A DNA stretch of 18,313 nucleotides from Thioglobus_B sp964558405. Lineage in GTDB: Bacteria; Pseudomonadota; Gammaproteobacteria; PS1; Pseudothioglobaceae. The translations under genes and the position numbers were made by a program. Location of the stretch: NCBI GenBank assembly GCA_964558405.1, contig CAZLDG010000027.1, positions 1 to 18,313 of the forward strand. Reading direction: 5' to 3'. The notes under the pieces are model-generated. The model made no database searches and had not been told where the DNA came from. It saw nothing but the letters and a program-made list of their open reading frames with translations. Positions within the stretch are counted from its first letter, which is position 1. Each line of letters opens with the position of its first letter. Below are positions 8,076-16,668 of the stretch, piece by piece.

Positions 8076-9245
8076 ATGGAAGAGACAAAATTTAACACCA
8101 AGGCCATTAGAGAAGGTTACCGCACCACTCAGGAGCACGAGCATTCAGAAGCGGTATTTCTAACCTCGAGTTTTGTGTTTGATTCGGCTGAACAAGCTCA
8201 GAATATCTTCGCCAAAGAAGAGCCTGGCAATATCTATGCACGCTTTACCAATCCAACGGTAGACGCCTTTGAGAAAAAACTGGCCGCGCTTGAAAATGGC
8301 GAGGCATGTTGTGCTACCGCCTCAGGTATGGCAGCTATCTTTGCCACCATCATGTCATTACTAGAGTCTGGTGATCACCTGGTAGCCTCGCGCAATATGT
8401 TTGGCACTTCGATTGTACTGCTCAATAGCATTGTGGCCAAATTTGGCATTGAGATTAGCTTTGTCGATTTGTCCGATTTAGGGGCCTGGGAGGCCGCTGT
8501 ACAAGACAATACCAAGCTGTTCCTATTGGAAACCCCGTCCAACCCTTTGGGTGAGGTGGTAGATATTGCTGCGCTGAGCAACATTACTCAAACTCGCAAT
8601 ATTTTGTTGGCCGTTGATAATGCGATTTTATCCCCTGCACTACAAAGCCCACTAGCACTAGGTGCAGACATTGTTATTCATTCCGCCACCAAATATATTG
8701 ATGGCCAAGGCCGTTGTTTGGCCGGTGCCGTGGTAGCTAATCATGAGATTATTGAGCAAGTACACGGATTTATTCGCACCACTGGCCCAAGTCTAAGTGC
8801 CTTTAATGCTTGGATTGTGTTAAAAGGCCTGGACACACTCGCCCTTAGAATGCAAGCCCATTGTGCCAATGCGCTTAAATTAGCACAATGGCTAGAGACG
8901 CAAGACCAGGTGGAAAATGTACACTACCTAGGTTTGGAATCGCACCCGCATCATCAACTGGCTAAAAAACAACAATCAGACTTTGGTGGCATTGTCTCGT
9001 TTGAGATTAAAGGCGGCAAAGCCAAAGCCTTTGAGATCATCAACGCCACCAAGATGCTGTCTATTACCGCAAATTTGGGCGATACCAAAACCACGATTAC
9101 GCATCCGGCAACCACCACGCATGGGCGCTTAACACCTGAAGAACGTGAACAAGCTAAGATTAGCGATGGACTGATTCGTATCTCGGTTGGCCTGGAAGAT
9201 GTCGATGATGTGATAGATGATATTTCCAGAGGTCTTTCGGTATAA
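8076..9245 (+). CDS. metZ: O-succinylhomoserine sulfhydrylase
   Basis: A PLP enzyme of the Cys/Met metabolism family that makes homocysteine directly from O-succinylhomoserine and sulfide. The 389-residue product has the phosphate-gripping YARFTNPT (54-61), GMAAI near 84-88, the PLP-ring Asp181 in AVDN, and the Schiff-base Lys206 in HSATKYIDGQGR. HSATKYxDGQGR and the location directly after purF fit MetZ as in Pseudomonas better than cystathionine gamma-synthase (metB) or a cystathionine lyase, though these paralogues cannot be fully separated by eye. Direct sulfhydrylation would bypass cystathionine. No clear SD precedes the ATG; the 26-bp spacer contains a small AGCG/CGCT dyad. Confidence 0.87.
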   Translation: MEETKFNTKAIREGYRTTQEHEHSEAVFLTSSFVFDSAEQAQNIFAKEEPGNIYARFTNPTVDAFEKKLAALENGEACCATASGMAAIFATIMSLLESGDHLVASRNMFGTSIVLLNSIVAKFGIEISFVDLSDLGAWEAAVQDNTKLFLLETPSNPLGEVVDIAALSNITQTRNILLAVDNAILSPALQSPLALGADIVIHSATKYIDGQGRCLAGAVVANHEIIEQVHGFIRTTGPSLSAFNAWIVLKGLDTLALRMQAHCANALKLAQWLETQDQVENVHYLGLESHPHHQLAKKQQSDFGGIVSFEIKGGKAKAFEIINATKMLSITANLGDTKTTITHPATTTHGRLTPEEREQAKISDGLIRISVGLEDVDDVIDDISRGLSV

Positions 9246-9246
9246 T
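9241..9246 (+). promoter_or_regulatory. Candidate -10 element ahead of fabA
   Basis: A perfect TATAAT overlaps the metZ stop codon, 26 bases before the fabA ATG, and is followed by an AT-rich spacer. I find no good -35 at 16-18 bp, so this is a weak call for an internal fabAB promoter. Confidence 0.3.
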
Positions 9247-9272
9247 TTTTTAAAAAAACTTCATTAAAGTAT

Positions 9273-9782
9273 ATGCAAAACTCTTATTCATACGAAGAAT
9301 TAATTAAATGCGGCAATGGCGAATTATTTGGCCCGGGCAATGCCCAGCTGCCACAACCGCCAATGTTAATGTTTGATCGCATCACTCACATCTCTGATGA
9401 AGGTGGCGAATATGGCAAAGGTGAAATCATTGCCGAACTCGACATTAAACCAGAGTTGTGGTTTTTCGATTGTCACTTTAACGAAGATCCGGTGATGCCA
9501 GGTTGTCTAGGTGTTGATGCCATGTGGCAGCTGATTGGTTTTTACCTAGGCTGGCTTGGTGGTCCAGGTCGTGGTCGTGCTCTAGGTGCGGGTGATATCA
9601 AATTCACCGGCCAGGTTCTGCCTGATGCTAAAAAAGTGACTTATCGCATTAGTCTATCACGCGTGATTGCGCGCAAACTTTACATGGGTATTGGCGACGC
9701 CACCATGGAAGTAGACGGCAAAGTTATTTATGAAGCCACCAATCTGAAGGTGGGCTTGTTTACCGATACCACGAGTTTCTAA
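9273..9782 (+). CDS. fabA: 3-hydroxydecanoyl-ACP dehydratase/isomerase
   Basis: Dehydrates 3-hydroxydecanoyl-ACP and isomerises trans-2- to cis-3-decenoyl-ACP, the branch point for unsaturated fatty acids in gammaproteobacteria. The 169 residues align along the whole length with E. coli FabA (172). The hot-dog fold catalytic His68 is in WFFDCHF and Asp82 in GCLGVDAMWQL, with the same 14-residue spacing as the E. coli pair. FTGQVLPDAKKVTYRI and the C-terminal NLKVGLFTDT are conserved, and these separate it from FabZ. There is no strong SD (only AAAG close to the ATG). fabB begins on the last base of its stop codon (TAATG), so the two are translationally coupled. Confidence 0.97.
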   Translation: MQNSYSYEELIKCGNGELFGPGNAQLPQPPMLMFDRITHISDEGGEYGKGEIIAELDIKPELWFFDCHFNEDPVMPGCLGVDAMWQLIGFYLGWLGGPGRGRALGAGDIKFTGQVLPDAKKVTYRISLSRVIARKLYMGIGDATMEVDGKVIYEATNLKVGLFTDTTSF

Positions 9783-10999
9783 TGCAGCGCGTTGTTATTA
9801 CTGGCATGGGTATTGTCTCTTCACTAGGGACAAATTGTGACGAAGTTTTAGAATCACTTAAAACCGCCAAATCGGGCATTAAATTCGATGAGAGCTATGA
9901 AGAAATGGGTCTGCGCTCACATGTCTCGGGACAGATTCCTGAGTTTGATTCTTCTGAAGTGATTGATCGTAAGATGAAACGCTTTATGGCGGATGCGGCC
10001 ATCTATAGTGCCGTTGCCTTGGACGAGGCCATCAAACAATCCGGTCTGACCAAAGAGCAGGTTTCTAACCCAAGAACTGGTTTGATTATGGGTTCTGGTG
10101 GTGCTTCCAATCAAAACGTGGTGGAAGCCGCTGATATTCTCAGAGAAAAAGGCATTAAGCGTGTTGGTCCTTATCGCGTACCGCGTACCATGGGCTCAAC
10201 CACTTCAGCTTGCTTGTCGACCATGTATGAAATCAAGGGTATTAACTATTCTATTAGCTCGGCCTGTTCAACCAGTGCGCATTGTATTGGTAATGCCATG
10301 GAGCAAATTCAAATGGGTAAGCAAGATGTGGTTTTTGCCGGCGGTGGTGAAGAGCTAGACTGGTCACTGACCATGCTCTTTGATGCCATGGGTGCCCTAT
10401 CCTCTAAATACAATGAAACACCAGATAAAGCTTCACGCGCTTATGATGCGGATCGTGATGGTTTTGTCATCTCTGGCGGTGGCGGTGCTTTGGTACTAGA
10501 ATCACTCGAACATGCACAAGCGCGTGGTGCGACTATTTTGGCCGAGTTAACCGGCTATGGTGCGACTTCTGATGGCTACGATATGGTAGCACCATCTGGC
10601 GAAGGCGCAAAGCGTTGCATGGAGCTGGCCATCTCAACTGTAGACGGTCCAATTGATTATATCAATGCTCACGGCACCTCAACCCCAGTTGGTGATGTTA
10701 AAGAATTGGGTGCTATTAAAGAATTGTTTGGTGATGAGATTCCAAACATTGGCTCAACCAAATCACTCTCAGGTCATGCGCTGGGCGCAGCTGGCGTGAA
10801 TGAAGCAATCTATTCACTATTGATGCTACAAAATGATTTCATGGCTGAATCGGTTAATGTGGAAACTCTAGACGAAGCGGCCGAAGGCATGCCAATTGTC
10901 ACGGCGACTACCGTACAATCACTGAATCGCATTATGTCCAATAGCTTTGGCTTTGGCGGCACCAATGCTTGCTTGGTATTTGAGAAATTCAAAGGCTAG
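9782..10999 (+). CDS. fabB: Beta-ketoacyl-ACP synthase I
   Basis: Condensing enzyme that elongates cis-3-decenoyl-ACP made by FabA, completing the unsaturated branch. The 405-residue product has the Cys-His-His triad of KAS I/II: Cys162 in SSACSTSAH, His297 in NAHGTSTPVGD and His332 in SLSGHALGAAG. The C-terminal glycine-rich SFGFGGTNACLVF is present. It is assigned as FabB and not FabF because of its coupling to fabA and the AMEQI and GGGEELDW segments typical of FabB. No acyl-carrier or second domain is attached. The gene is the last of the plus-strand run and is followed by a strong terminator. Confidence 0.95.
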   Translation: MQRVVITGMGIVSSLGTNCDEVLESLKTAKSGIKFDESYEEMGLRSHVSGQIPEFDSSEVIDRKMKRFMADAAIYSAVALDEAIKQSGLTKEQVSNPRTGLIMGSGGASNQNVVEAADILREKGIKRVGPYRVPRTMGSTTSACLSTMYEIKGINYSISSACSTSAHCIGNAMEQIQMGKQDVVFAGGGEELDWSLTMLFDAMGALSSKYNETPDKASRAYDADRDGFVISGGGGALVLESLEHAQARGATILAELTGYGATSDGYDMVAPSGEGAKRCMELAISTVDGPIDYINAHGTSTPVGDVKELGAIKELFGDEIPNIGSTKSLSGHALGAAGVNEAIYSLLMLQNDFMAESVNVETLDEAAEGMPIVTATTVQSLNRIMSNSFGFGGTNACLVFEKFKG

Positions 11000-11020
11000 A
11001 ATTACTCAGCCAAACCAATA

Positions 11021-11050
11021 AAAAAGCCCGATATTGATATCGGGCTTTTT
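11021..11050. terminator. Bidirectional rho-independent terminator between fabB and secF
   Basis: AAAAAGCCCGATAT, TG, then its exact reverse complement: a 14-bp stem with a run of T after the GC-rich part on either strand. It lies 21 bp after fabB and 18 bp after the stop of the opposing secF, so it can end both transcripts. Confidence 0.93.
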
Positions 11051-11068
11051 AGTGGATAAACGCACCTG

Positions 11069-11989
11069 TTATGGTCGCGTATCGATCTCTTTTTCTTCCT
11101 TTTCCGATGGCAACATATCTTGCTTGGTAATACCCAAGAGCAGAATCATCGAGCTGGCCACGTAAATTGATGAATAAGTACCAATCACCACACCAATTAG
11201 CAGTGCTAAGGCGAAACCATGAATAATCTCACCACCTAAGAAGAATAAGGCCAATAGTACCAATAAGGTGGTAACCGAGGTCATGATGGTTCTAGATAGG
11301 GTTTGATTTAGCGCACCATTGGTAATCTGATTCGGATCAACATGACGTGTGGATAAGAAATTTTCACGGATACGGTCAAATACCACAATGGTGTCATTTA
11401 GCGAATAACCAATCACTGCTAAAACCGCCGCCAGTACGGTTAGGTCGAATTCAACTTGCAATACCGAGAACACACCCAGGGTAATAATCACATCGTGTAT
11501 CAAAGCCGAGATTGAGCCCAGGGCAAAGCGATACTCAAAGCGCACTGCCACATAAATCAAGATACCAATCAGCGCATAGAGCATGGCTAGGCCACCATCG
11601 TTGGTCAGCTCCTCACCGACCTTAGGCCCAACAAACTCAACACGGCGAATGTCTACATCATCGCCCAATAGACGAATGATTTTCGAACTGAGTTTGGCGC
11701 TAGAAATCTTTTGTGGCTCCAGGCGAATCAACACTTCCTTAGAGGAGCCAAAGTACTGCACATTAACGCCTTGGAACTGAGCTTGATCCAGTCTAGATCT
11801 GATGTCGTTTAAATCGGCTCTCTGCTCATAGCCTACTTCAATAAGCGTACCACCGGTGAAATCAATACCAAACTTAAGACCCTGAGTGGCCAATGAGAAA
11901 ATACTCACACTAATCAGTACCAGCGAGAGAATTAGCGCATAGGTCTTCTTGCCAACAAAATCAATGGTTGGGATGTTTAAAGCCTTCAT
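11069..11989 (-). CDS. secF: Protein translocase subunit SecF
   Basis: Inner-membrane subunit of the SecDF-YajC complex, an RND-type proton-driven motor that helps pull preproteins across the membrane after SecYEG. In its 306 residues one sees a first membrane helix (about 18-34), the GIDFTGGTLIEV motif at 41-52 that opens the periplasmic P4 domain, and then five helices. The conserved RND stretch IGYSLNDTIVVFDRIREN is at 193-210. The tail is acidic and short. It overlaps secD by four bases (ATGA), so the two are translationally coupled. It is the last gene of the minus-strand cluster. Confidence 0.97.
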   Translation of the reverse strand: MKALNIPTIDFVGKKTYALILSLVLISVSIFSLATQGLKFGIDFTGGTLIEVGYEQRADLNDIRSRLDQAQFQGVNVQYFGSSKEVLIRLEPQKISSAKLSSKIIRLLGDDVDIRRVEFVGPKVGEELTNDGGLAMLYALIGILIYVAVRFEYRFALGSISALIHDVIITLGVFSVLQVEFDLTVLAAVLAVIGYSLNDTIVVFDRIRENFLSTRHVDPNQITNGALNQTLSRTIMTSVTTLLVLLALFFLGGEIIHGFALALLIGVVIGTYSSIYVASSMILLLGITKQDMLPSEKEEKEIDTRP

Positions 11990-13851
11990 ATTGACAACTC
12001 CTTAACTTTTTTCGCCCCGTAAATCTTATTCACAATTGCGCGTGAAACAATAATGGCGGTAAACATAGAGGTCAAAATACCAATGGACAAGGTAATGGCA
12101 AAACCTTTGATCGGTCCTGTGCCAAAACTAAACAGTACCACCGCTGCAATTAGCGTAGTGATATTAGCATCAGCAATGGTCAGTAGTGCCTTATCATAAC
12201 CACCTGAGATGGCTTTTTGAATGCTAACAGAACTGTTATTTAGCTCTTCTTTAATGCGCTCAAAAATCAATACATTGGCATCGACCGCCATACCTACGGT
12301 CAATACAATACCGGCGATACCCGGCAAGGTTAGTGTCGCCTGTAGTAGTGAAAGCACTGCCACAATCATCACCAGATTTAGCGTCAGCGCCACATTGGCA
12401 ACCAGGCCGAACACGCGATAACGTATGGCCATAAAAATCAGTACCAGAATAAAGCCAACAATCACACTCATCACCCCTTTGGCAATGTTATCAGCACCCA
12501 GTGATGGACCAATAGTACGCTCTTCAATAATTTCAATCGGCGCTGAAAGCGAGCCTGCGCGTAATAATAGCGCTAAGTTACGTGCTTCACGTGCTGAATC
12601 GAGGCCGGTGATTTGAAAACGCGATGAGAAAGTACCTTGAATGGTGGCAGCATTAATAATGTCTTTGGTGGTCGAGCGTTTTTTCACCGCTTTGCCATTT
12701 TCCATGACTGTTTCTACCTTATTCTCAATAAACACCACTGCCATACGATGGTGTAGATATTTCTTGGTGGTGTCCAACATTGAACGACCGCCCGCACTGT
12801 CCAAGGTAATGTTTACCATTGGCGATGAACTTTCTTGATCCATGCCTGAGGCGGCGCCAGTGATGTTCTCACCGGTGGCAATCACGCGTGTTTTTAATAG
12901 TAGTGGTCTGCCATCTTTGAAATAATACAACTTCGAGCCAATCGGGGTCTTGCCCGAACCAATCGCGGTTTGTGGATCATTTTTCTCATCCACCAATCTA
13001 AACTCGAGCGTGGCGACTGCACCTAAGATCTCTTTAGCACGTGCGGTATCTTGTACGCCGGGTAGTTGCACCACAATACGCTCAGCACCTTGTTGTTGGA
13101 TAATGGGCTCGGCTACACCCAGCTCATTCACACGGTTTCTTAGGGTGGTGATGTTTTGCTTCAGCGCACCTAGCTTAGCCTCTTTAAGCGCTGCTGGCGT
13201 AATGCCAATATAGAGCTCGGTCTCAGTTGGCGTTTGGTTTTCAATTTCAACTTCGGTTAAATCCGGCAAGTCTTTTTTAATAAGCTCACGCGCCTGAGTT
13301 TTGGCTTGTGCTGTTTTTAGGCTCACCACAATATGCTGATCGTGCTTTTTAATGCGTTTATAGAGTCGATCTTCACGCAATAGTGAGCGCAACTCGTTGT
13401 AGGCCTTATCAAGATTACGATGCTCAACCGCGAGCATATCCACTTCTAGCAAGAAATGCACACCGCCACGTAGATCCAAACCCAAGGACATGGCCTTACC
13501 GCCAATATCTGCCAGCCAGTTAGGAATCGAAGGTGCTAGATTCAGGGCAACGACATAGTTACGACCCAACTCTTGTTTTAACAAGTCCTTGGCCAATAGC
13601 TGATTCTCATTGTCATCAAAGCGCACCAATACGCGTCGATTACTAAGCGCAGCTGATTTGTATTGCACACTTTGGCGCTTAAGCGCTGACTCGATGCGCT
13701 TAACATCTGTATCTAGTAGCACTTTGTCACCGGCACTGGAAACCTGAACCGCCAAATCTGAACCAAAGACATTTGGCAAAGCATACAAGGCAGCAATCAG
13801 CAAGAAAAATGCAATCAGCGCATTTTTAAGCGGTGAGAATTGATTGGTCAT
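11986..13851 (-). CDS. secD: Protein translocase subunit SecD
   Basis: Partner of SecF with a large periplasmic domain that binds emerging preproteins. The 621 residues compare well with E. coli SecD (615). The first membrane helix is at about 9-28 (ending YALPNVFG). The LGLDLRGGVHF motif starts at 123, the P1 segment VNELGVAEPIIQQQG is at about 241-255, and five more helices lie between about 458 and 610. The proton-relay Asp524 sits in VGMAVDANVLIFERIKEEL. No good SD lies before the ATG; translation probably depends on yajC, whose stop is 12 bp upstream. The start is supported by the match of residues 20-35 to other SecD N-termini. Confidence 0.97.
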   Translation of the reverse strand: MTNQFSPLKNALIAFFLLIAALYALPNVFGSDLAVQVSSAGDKVLLDTDVKRIESALKRQSVQYKSAALSNRRVLVRFDDNENQLLAKDLLKQELGRNYVVALNLAPSIPNWLADIGGKAMSLGLDLRGGVHFLLEVDMLAVEHRNLDKAYNELRSLLREDRLYKRIKKHDQHIVVSLKTAQAKTQARELIKKDLPDLTEVEIENQTPTETELYIGITPAALKEAKLGALKQNITTLRNRVNELGVAEPIIQQQGAERIVVQLPGVQDTARAKEILGAVATLEFRLVDEKNDPQTAIGSGKTPIGSKLYYFKDGRPLLLKTRVIATGENITGAASGMDQESSSPMVNITLDSAGGRSMLDTTKKYLHHRMAVVFIENKVETVMENGKAVKKRSTTKDIINAATIQGTFSSRFQITGLDSAREARNLALLLRAGSLSAPIEIIEERTIGPSLGADNIAKGVMSVIVGFILVLIFMAIRYRVFGLVANVALTLNLVMIVAVLSLLQATLTLPGIAGIVLTVGMAVDANVLIFERIKEELNNSSVSIQKAISGGYDKALLTIADANITTLIAAVVLFSFGTGPIKGFAITLSIGILTSMFTAIIVSRAIVNKIYGAKKVKELSI

Positions 13852-13863
13852 CGTCGTGATTAA

Positions 13864-14196
13864 TTAAAGCTTTGCACTGCCCTTTGGCAATTTTTGGTTG
13901 ATGCCTTGTTTTTGCACTTTTACCAATACATTGTCTGCAATCTCTAAAGTAGCAAACGTCTCATCTACCGCTCTAACCACGGCAACAACACCGCCATTGG
14001 TAACCACTTCATCGCCAACCTTTAGCTCAGCCAGTAGGGTCTTGTGCTCTTTGGCACGCTTTTGTTGTGGTCTGATGAGTAAGAAATACATCAGCACAAA
14101 CATCACAATCAAAAACGGCAGTCCACCTAATGCGTCACCGCCTGAAGCGCCGCCTTCTGCAAATGCTGGCTTAATCAATAAATCTAATAATTCCAT
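13864..14196 (-). CDS. yajC: Sec translocon accessory subunit YajC
   Basis: Small single-pass membrane protein that associates with SecDF. The 110-residue product has a short N-terminal stretch, one hydrophobic helix (about 27-42, FLIVMFVLMYFLLI), the hallmark RPQQKRAKEH just inside the membrane, then a soluble domain with LKVGDEVVTNGG. The AAGGAGAGA ribosome binding site is the strongest in the cluster and overlaps the serS stop codon (TAAGGAGAG). yajC-secD-secF order is the usual one; the tgt/queA genes that often precede it are absent here, with serS in their place. Confidence 0.96.
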   Translation of the reverse strand: MELLDLLIKPAFAEGGASGGDALGGLPFLIVMFVLMYFLLIRPQQKRAKEHKTLLAELKVGDEVVTNGGVVAVVRAVDETFATLEIADNVLVKVQKQGINQKLPKGSAKL

Positions 14197-14207
14197 GTTC
14201 TCTCTCC

Positions 14208-15497
14208 TTAATTAATAATCTCTAAACCGCCCATGTAACTTTGCAGGGCTTTGGGTATTTTAATACCACCATCCTGCGTTTGGTAATTTTCCATCACTGC
14301 CACCAAGGTTCGGCCCACGGCCAAGCCAGAACCATTAAGTGTATGTAGCAGTTCTGGCTTGCTGGTCTCAGGGTTCTTGTAGCGTAATTGTAAGCGTCGC
14401 GCCTGAAAATCCTCAAAACAAGAACAAGATGAAATCTCGCGATAGGTGTTTTGCGCTGGCAACCACACTTCTAAATCATAAGTCTTGGCACTGGAAAAAC
14501 CCAAATCACCGGCACATAGGTTTACCTTACGATAAGGCAGCTCCAAGGCTTGCAAAATACCCTCTGCATGTGCAGTCAGCTCCTCTAACACCTGGTATGA
14601 ATCTTCGGCTTTTACCACTTGCACCAATTCTACTTTCTCAAACTGATGTTGACGAATCAAACCACGGGTATCGCGGCCATAAGCACCGGCTTCTGAACGA
14701 AAGCTCGGTGTATGTGCCACATATTTAATCGGCAGATCATCCGCCTTAATCATTTCATCGCGATGGATGTTAGTGATCGGCACCTCAGCCGTTGGAATCA
14801 GATACAAGGCTTTAGCATCACCTTCTTCGCCATGCAGATGGGTCTTAAACAAATCCGCTTCAAACTTTGGCAATTGGCCAGTGCCATATAGAGAATCACT
14901 ATTGACCAAATAGGGCACATAGGTCTCGGTATAGCCATTGTTCTCGGTATGCTGATCCAGCATAAATTGGGTTAATGCGCGATGCAAACGCGCAATCTTA
15001 CCACTCATCACTGAGAAGCGCGCACCGGAGATCTTTGCCGCCGTGGCAAAATCCAAACCATGCGCTTCACCTAAATCCACGTGGTCTTTGACTTCAAACT
15101 CGAAGTTTGTCGGTTCGCCCCAAGTTGAAATCTCAACATTGTCTTCTTCTGAGTTGCCTGCTGGCACTGACTCGTGTGGAATATTAGGCATAGACAAGGC
15201 AATCTCATCGATTTGAGCTTGCACCTCAAGCAGTTGAGCCTTAGCCGCATCCAACTTATCACCCAAATCTGCCACCGCCGCCAATAAAGGCGCAATATCC
15301 TCACCAGCCGCTTTGGCTTGACCAATAGATTTTGATTTCGTGTTACGCAGATTTTGCAGTTCTTGCGTTTCAACCTGAATTTTTTTGCGGGAATTTTCTA
15401 AGGCTGATAATGCGTTGATATCAAAAGAAAAATTGCGCTTTTCTAGCGCTTTGGCCACTGCCTCAATGTCATTTCGTAGTTGCTTTCTGCTAAGCAT
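14208..15497 (-). CDS. serS: Seryl-tRNA synthetase
   Basis: Charges tRNA-Ser and tRNA-Sec with serine. The 429 residues begin with the long antiparallel coiled-coil arm (about 28-105) that grips the tRNA variable arm. The class II catalytic core follows: TAEVP at 236-240 (serine pocket), motif 2 FRSEAGAYGRDTRGLIRQHQF from 266, and motif 3 GSGLAVGRTLVAVMENYQ at 389-406. The N-terminal MLSRKQLRND is typical, which fixes the start at 15497. It is first in the minus-strand cluster and is separated from yajC by 11 bp, so SecDF-YajC is probably at least partly transcribed from the serS promoter. Confidence 0.97.
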   Translation of the reverse strand: MLSRKQLRNDIEAVAKALEKRNFSFDINALSALENSRKKIQVETQELQNLRNTKSKSIGQAKAAGEDIAPLLAAVADLGDKLDAAKAQLLEVQAQIDEIALSMPNIPHESVPAGNSEEDNVEISTWGEPTNFEFEVKDHVDLGEAHGLDFATAAKISGARFSVMSGKIARLHRALTQFMLDQHTENNGYTETYVPYLVNSDSLYGTGQLPKFEADLFKTHLHGEEGDAKALYLIPTAEVPITNIHRDEMIKADDLPIKYVAHTPSFRSEAGAYGRDTRGLIRQHQFEKVELVQVVKAEDSYQVLEELTAHAEGILQALELPYRKVNLCAGDLGFSSAKTYDLEVWLPAQNTYREISSCSCFEDFQARRLQLRYKNPETSKPELLHTLNGSGLAVGRTLVAVMENYQTQDGGIKIPKALQSYMGGLEIIN

Positions 15498-15508
15498 TGG
15501 TATATAAT
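15480..15508 (+). promoter_or_regulatory. Probable sigma-70 promoter for the rhodanese gene
   Basis: TTGCTT (15480-15485), a 17-bp spacer, and a perfect TATAAT (15503-15508) on the plus strand, partly inside the antisense 5' end of serS. Transcription would begin near 15515, giving a leader of about 64 bases that includes the dyad at 15526-15554. Visual call only. Confidence 0.45.
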
Positions 15509-15525
15509 GATTTCCTTATATAGAT

Positions 15526-15554
15526 TTGAGCCGCTAAAACCTTAGCACTCTCAA
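15526..15554. repeat. Two-step inverted repeat in the serS/rhodanese divergent region
   Basis: TTGAG, CC, GCTAA, loop AACC, TTAGC, ACT, CTCAA: two nested 5-bp arms with a small internal loop. No T-run follows on either strand, so it is not a standard terminator. It could be an operator or an RNA hairpin in the rhodanese leader. Confidence 0.5.
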
Positions 15555-15578
15555 TAAAAATTATTCAGGAATTATACT

Positions 15579-15866
15579 ATGTTTAACTCATTTTCAAGCA
15601 GTGATGCTTGCAAACTAATCGCTAATGGCGCGCAACTAGTAGACGTGCGTTCATCGGCTGAATTTGCACGCGGCGCCCTACCAAATGCCATCAATCTACC
15701 TCTACAAGCCATCATGTCAGCTGACCAAGTTATTAGTCGTGACAAGGCAGTAATTCTTTATTGTGTAACAGGTGCGCGTTCATCAACTGCCAAGAACTAT
15801 CTGTCACAGATGGGTTATGACGAAGTATACGATCTGGGTTCGTTTAGAAACTATACCTGCGAGTAA
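15579..15866 (+). CDS. Single-domain rhodanese (sulfurtransferase)
   Basis: A 95-residue stand-alone rhodanese domain, similar in size to GlpE and PspE but without a signal peptide, so cytoplasmic. The N-terminal LVDVRSSAEFARGALPNAINLPL gives the CH2A-like part, and the active loop YCVTGARSS has catalytic Cys62 with Arg67 closing a six-residue CxxxxR loop. Such domains carry persulfide on the cysteine and pass sulfur to thiol acceptors. AGGA about eight bases upstream supports the ATG. It is followed 63 bp later by an unrecognised gene and then trxC; thioredoxins are known reductants of rhodanese persulfides, so a link is plausible but not shown. Confidence 0.9.
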   Translation: MFNSFSSSDACKLIANGAQLVDVRSSAEFARGALPNAINLPLQAIMSADQVISRDKAVILYCVTGARSSTAKNYLSQMGYDEVYDLGSFRNYTCE

Positions 15867-15929
15867 TTCCTGGGTATAGACCCCAATCCCTTGCTAAAAT
15901 TCTCTCATGCACATTAAGTTACACGGGTA

Positions 15930-16598
15930 ATGAGAGTTAAGAGCACCTGGCATAAAACCCAGGTTAAAACCATTGAAGATATTGCTGGCGCTTTGGCGTT
16001 TAACACTTGGCGCATTACTAAAAATCACTTAGAAGATCTGATCAATGAGGCTTTTGTTATTGAAAAAGCCCAAGTGTTCGACATGATTAAAGAGTATTTA
16101 TGCTTTTTGATTCAATGCGTTGATCGCCTAGTTTATGATAAGCTCAGCACGGAGCAACGCCAACAATTGATTGTCTTATTGGCCAAACAATCTGCGGCTT
16201 ATTATCAAGAAAACAAAGAAGAGCGTATTGGTCCTGGCGATCACTACCAAGCTTTTATCCAGCACTATAACCAGCGCTCTCAAGACTATTCACAGTATGA
16301 GTTTGTCGGTGGTGAGCCCAATTATCACTTCTTACGCTATTTTGGCGAAAAGGTGCAAAAGGCCATGACCGAAGTCGACGAAAAATGGATTGTGCAGCAA
16401 ATGGTAGAGATTCAGGGGCCAAAAGCATTTAAATCCATCGAAAAAAGCGTTGAACAGCTAGCCTCAGTTAAGGAAATTATTTCTAAAGAAGAGGCGCTTA
16501 AACGCAAACAAAACAAAATCCCACGCTCAAAACGCCCGTCAACACGTCAAGACACTCAATATCAACAAGCCTCCTCTAGCGAACACATCACCAAATAG
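15930..16598 (+). CDS. Uncharacterised cytoplasmic protein, 222 aa
   Basis: I do not recognise this protein. It has no signal peptide or membrane helix. Residues 1-170 look mainly alpha-helical with many aromatic and charged residues (for example HYQAFIQHYNQRSQDYSQYEF and GGEPNYHFLRYFGEKV). The last 45 residues form a basic, glutamine- and serine-rich tail (KRKQNKIPRSKRPSTRQD) that is probably disordered and might touch nucleic acid. It has only one cysteine pair region of note, Cys57 and Cys63 in EYLCFLIQCVDR, and no CxxC. An in-frame stop at 15915-15917 makes the ATG at 15930 the first possible ATG start. Codon use resembles its neighbours, so it is likely a real gene. It lies between a rhodanese and trxC on the same strand with modest gaps (63 and 70 bp). 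Confidence 0.8.
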   Translation: MRVKSTWHKTQVKTIEDIAGALAFNTWRITKNHLEDLINEAFVIEKAQVFDMIKEYLCFLIQCVDRLVYDKLSTEQRQQLIVLLAKQSAAYYQENKEERIGPGDHYQAFIQHYNQRSQDYSQYEFVGGEPNYHFLRYFGEKVQKAMTEVDEKWIVQQMVEIQGPKAFKSIEKSVEQLASVKEIISKEEALKRKQNKIPRSKRPSTRQDTQYQQASSSEHITK

Positions 16599-16668
16599 GC
16601 CGCGCTTGTAATCTGCACGTAGCATCCCTAAATAGACAATAGTGATGGTTAGTAATTAGGAGATCAAT

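Noticed and set aside
14339..14728. 129-residue plus-strand ORF inside serS
   Set aside because: It is a shadow of the well-supported serS reading frame on the other strand, with no SD and no recognisable features.
15871..15885. Possible hairpin TGGGTATAGACCCCA after the rhodanese gene
   Set aside because: The stem is only 4-5 bp with no T-run, too weak to call a terminator.
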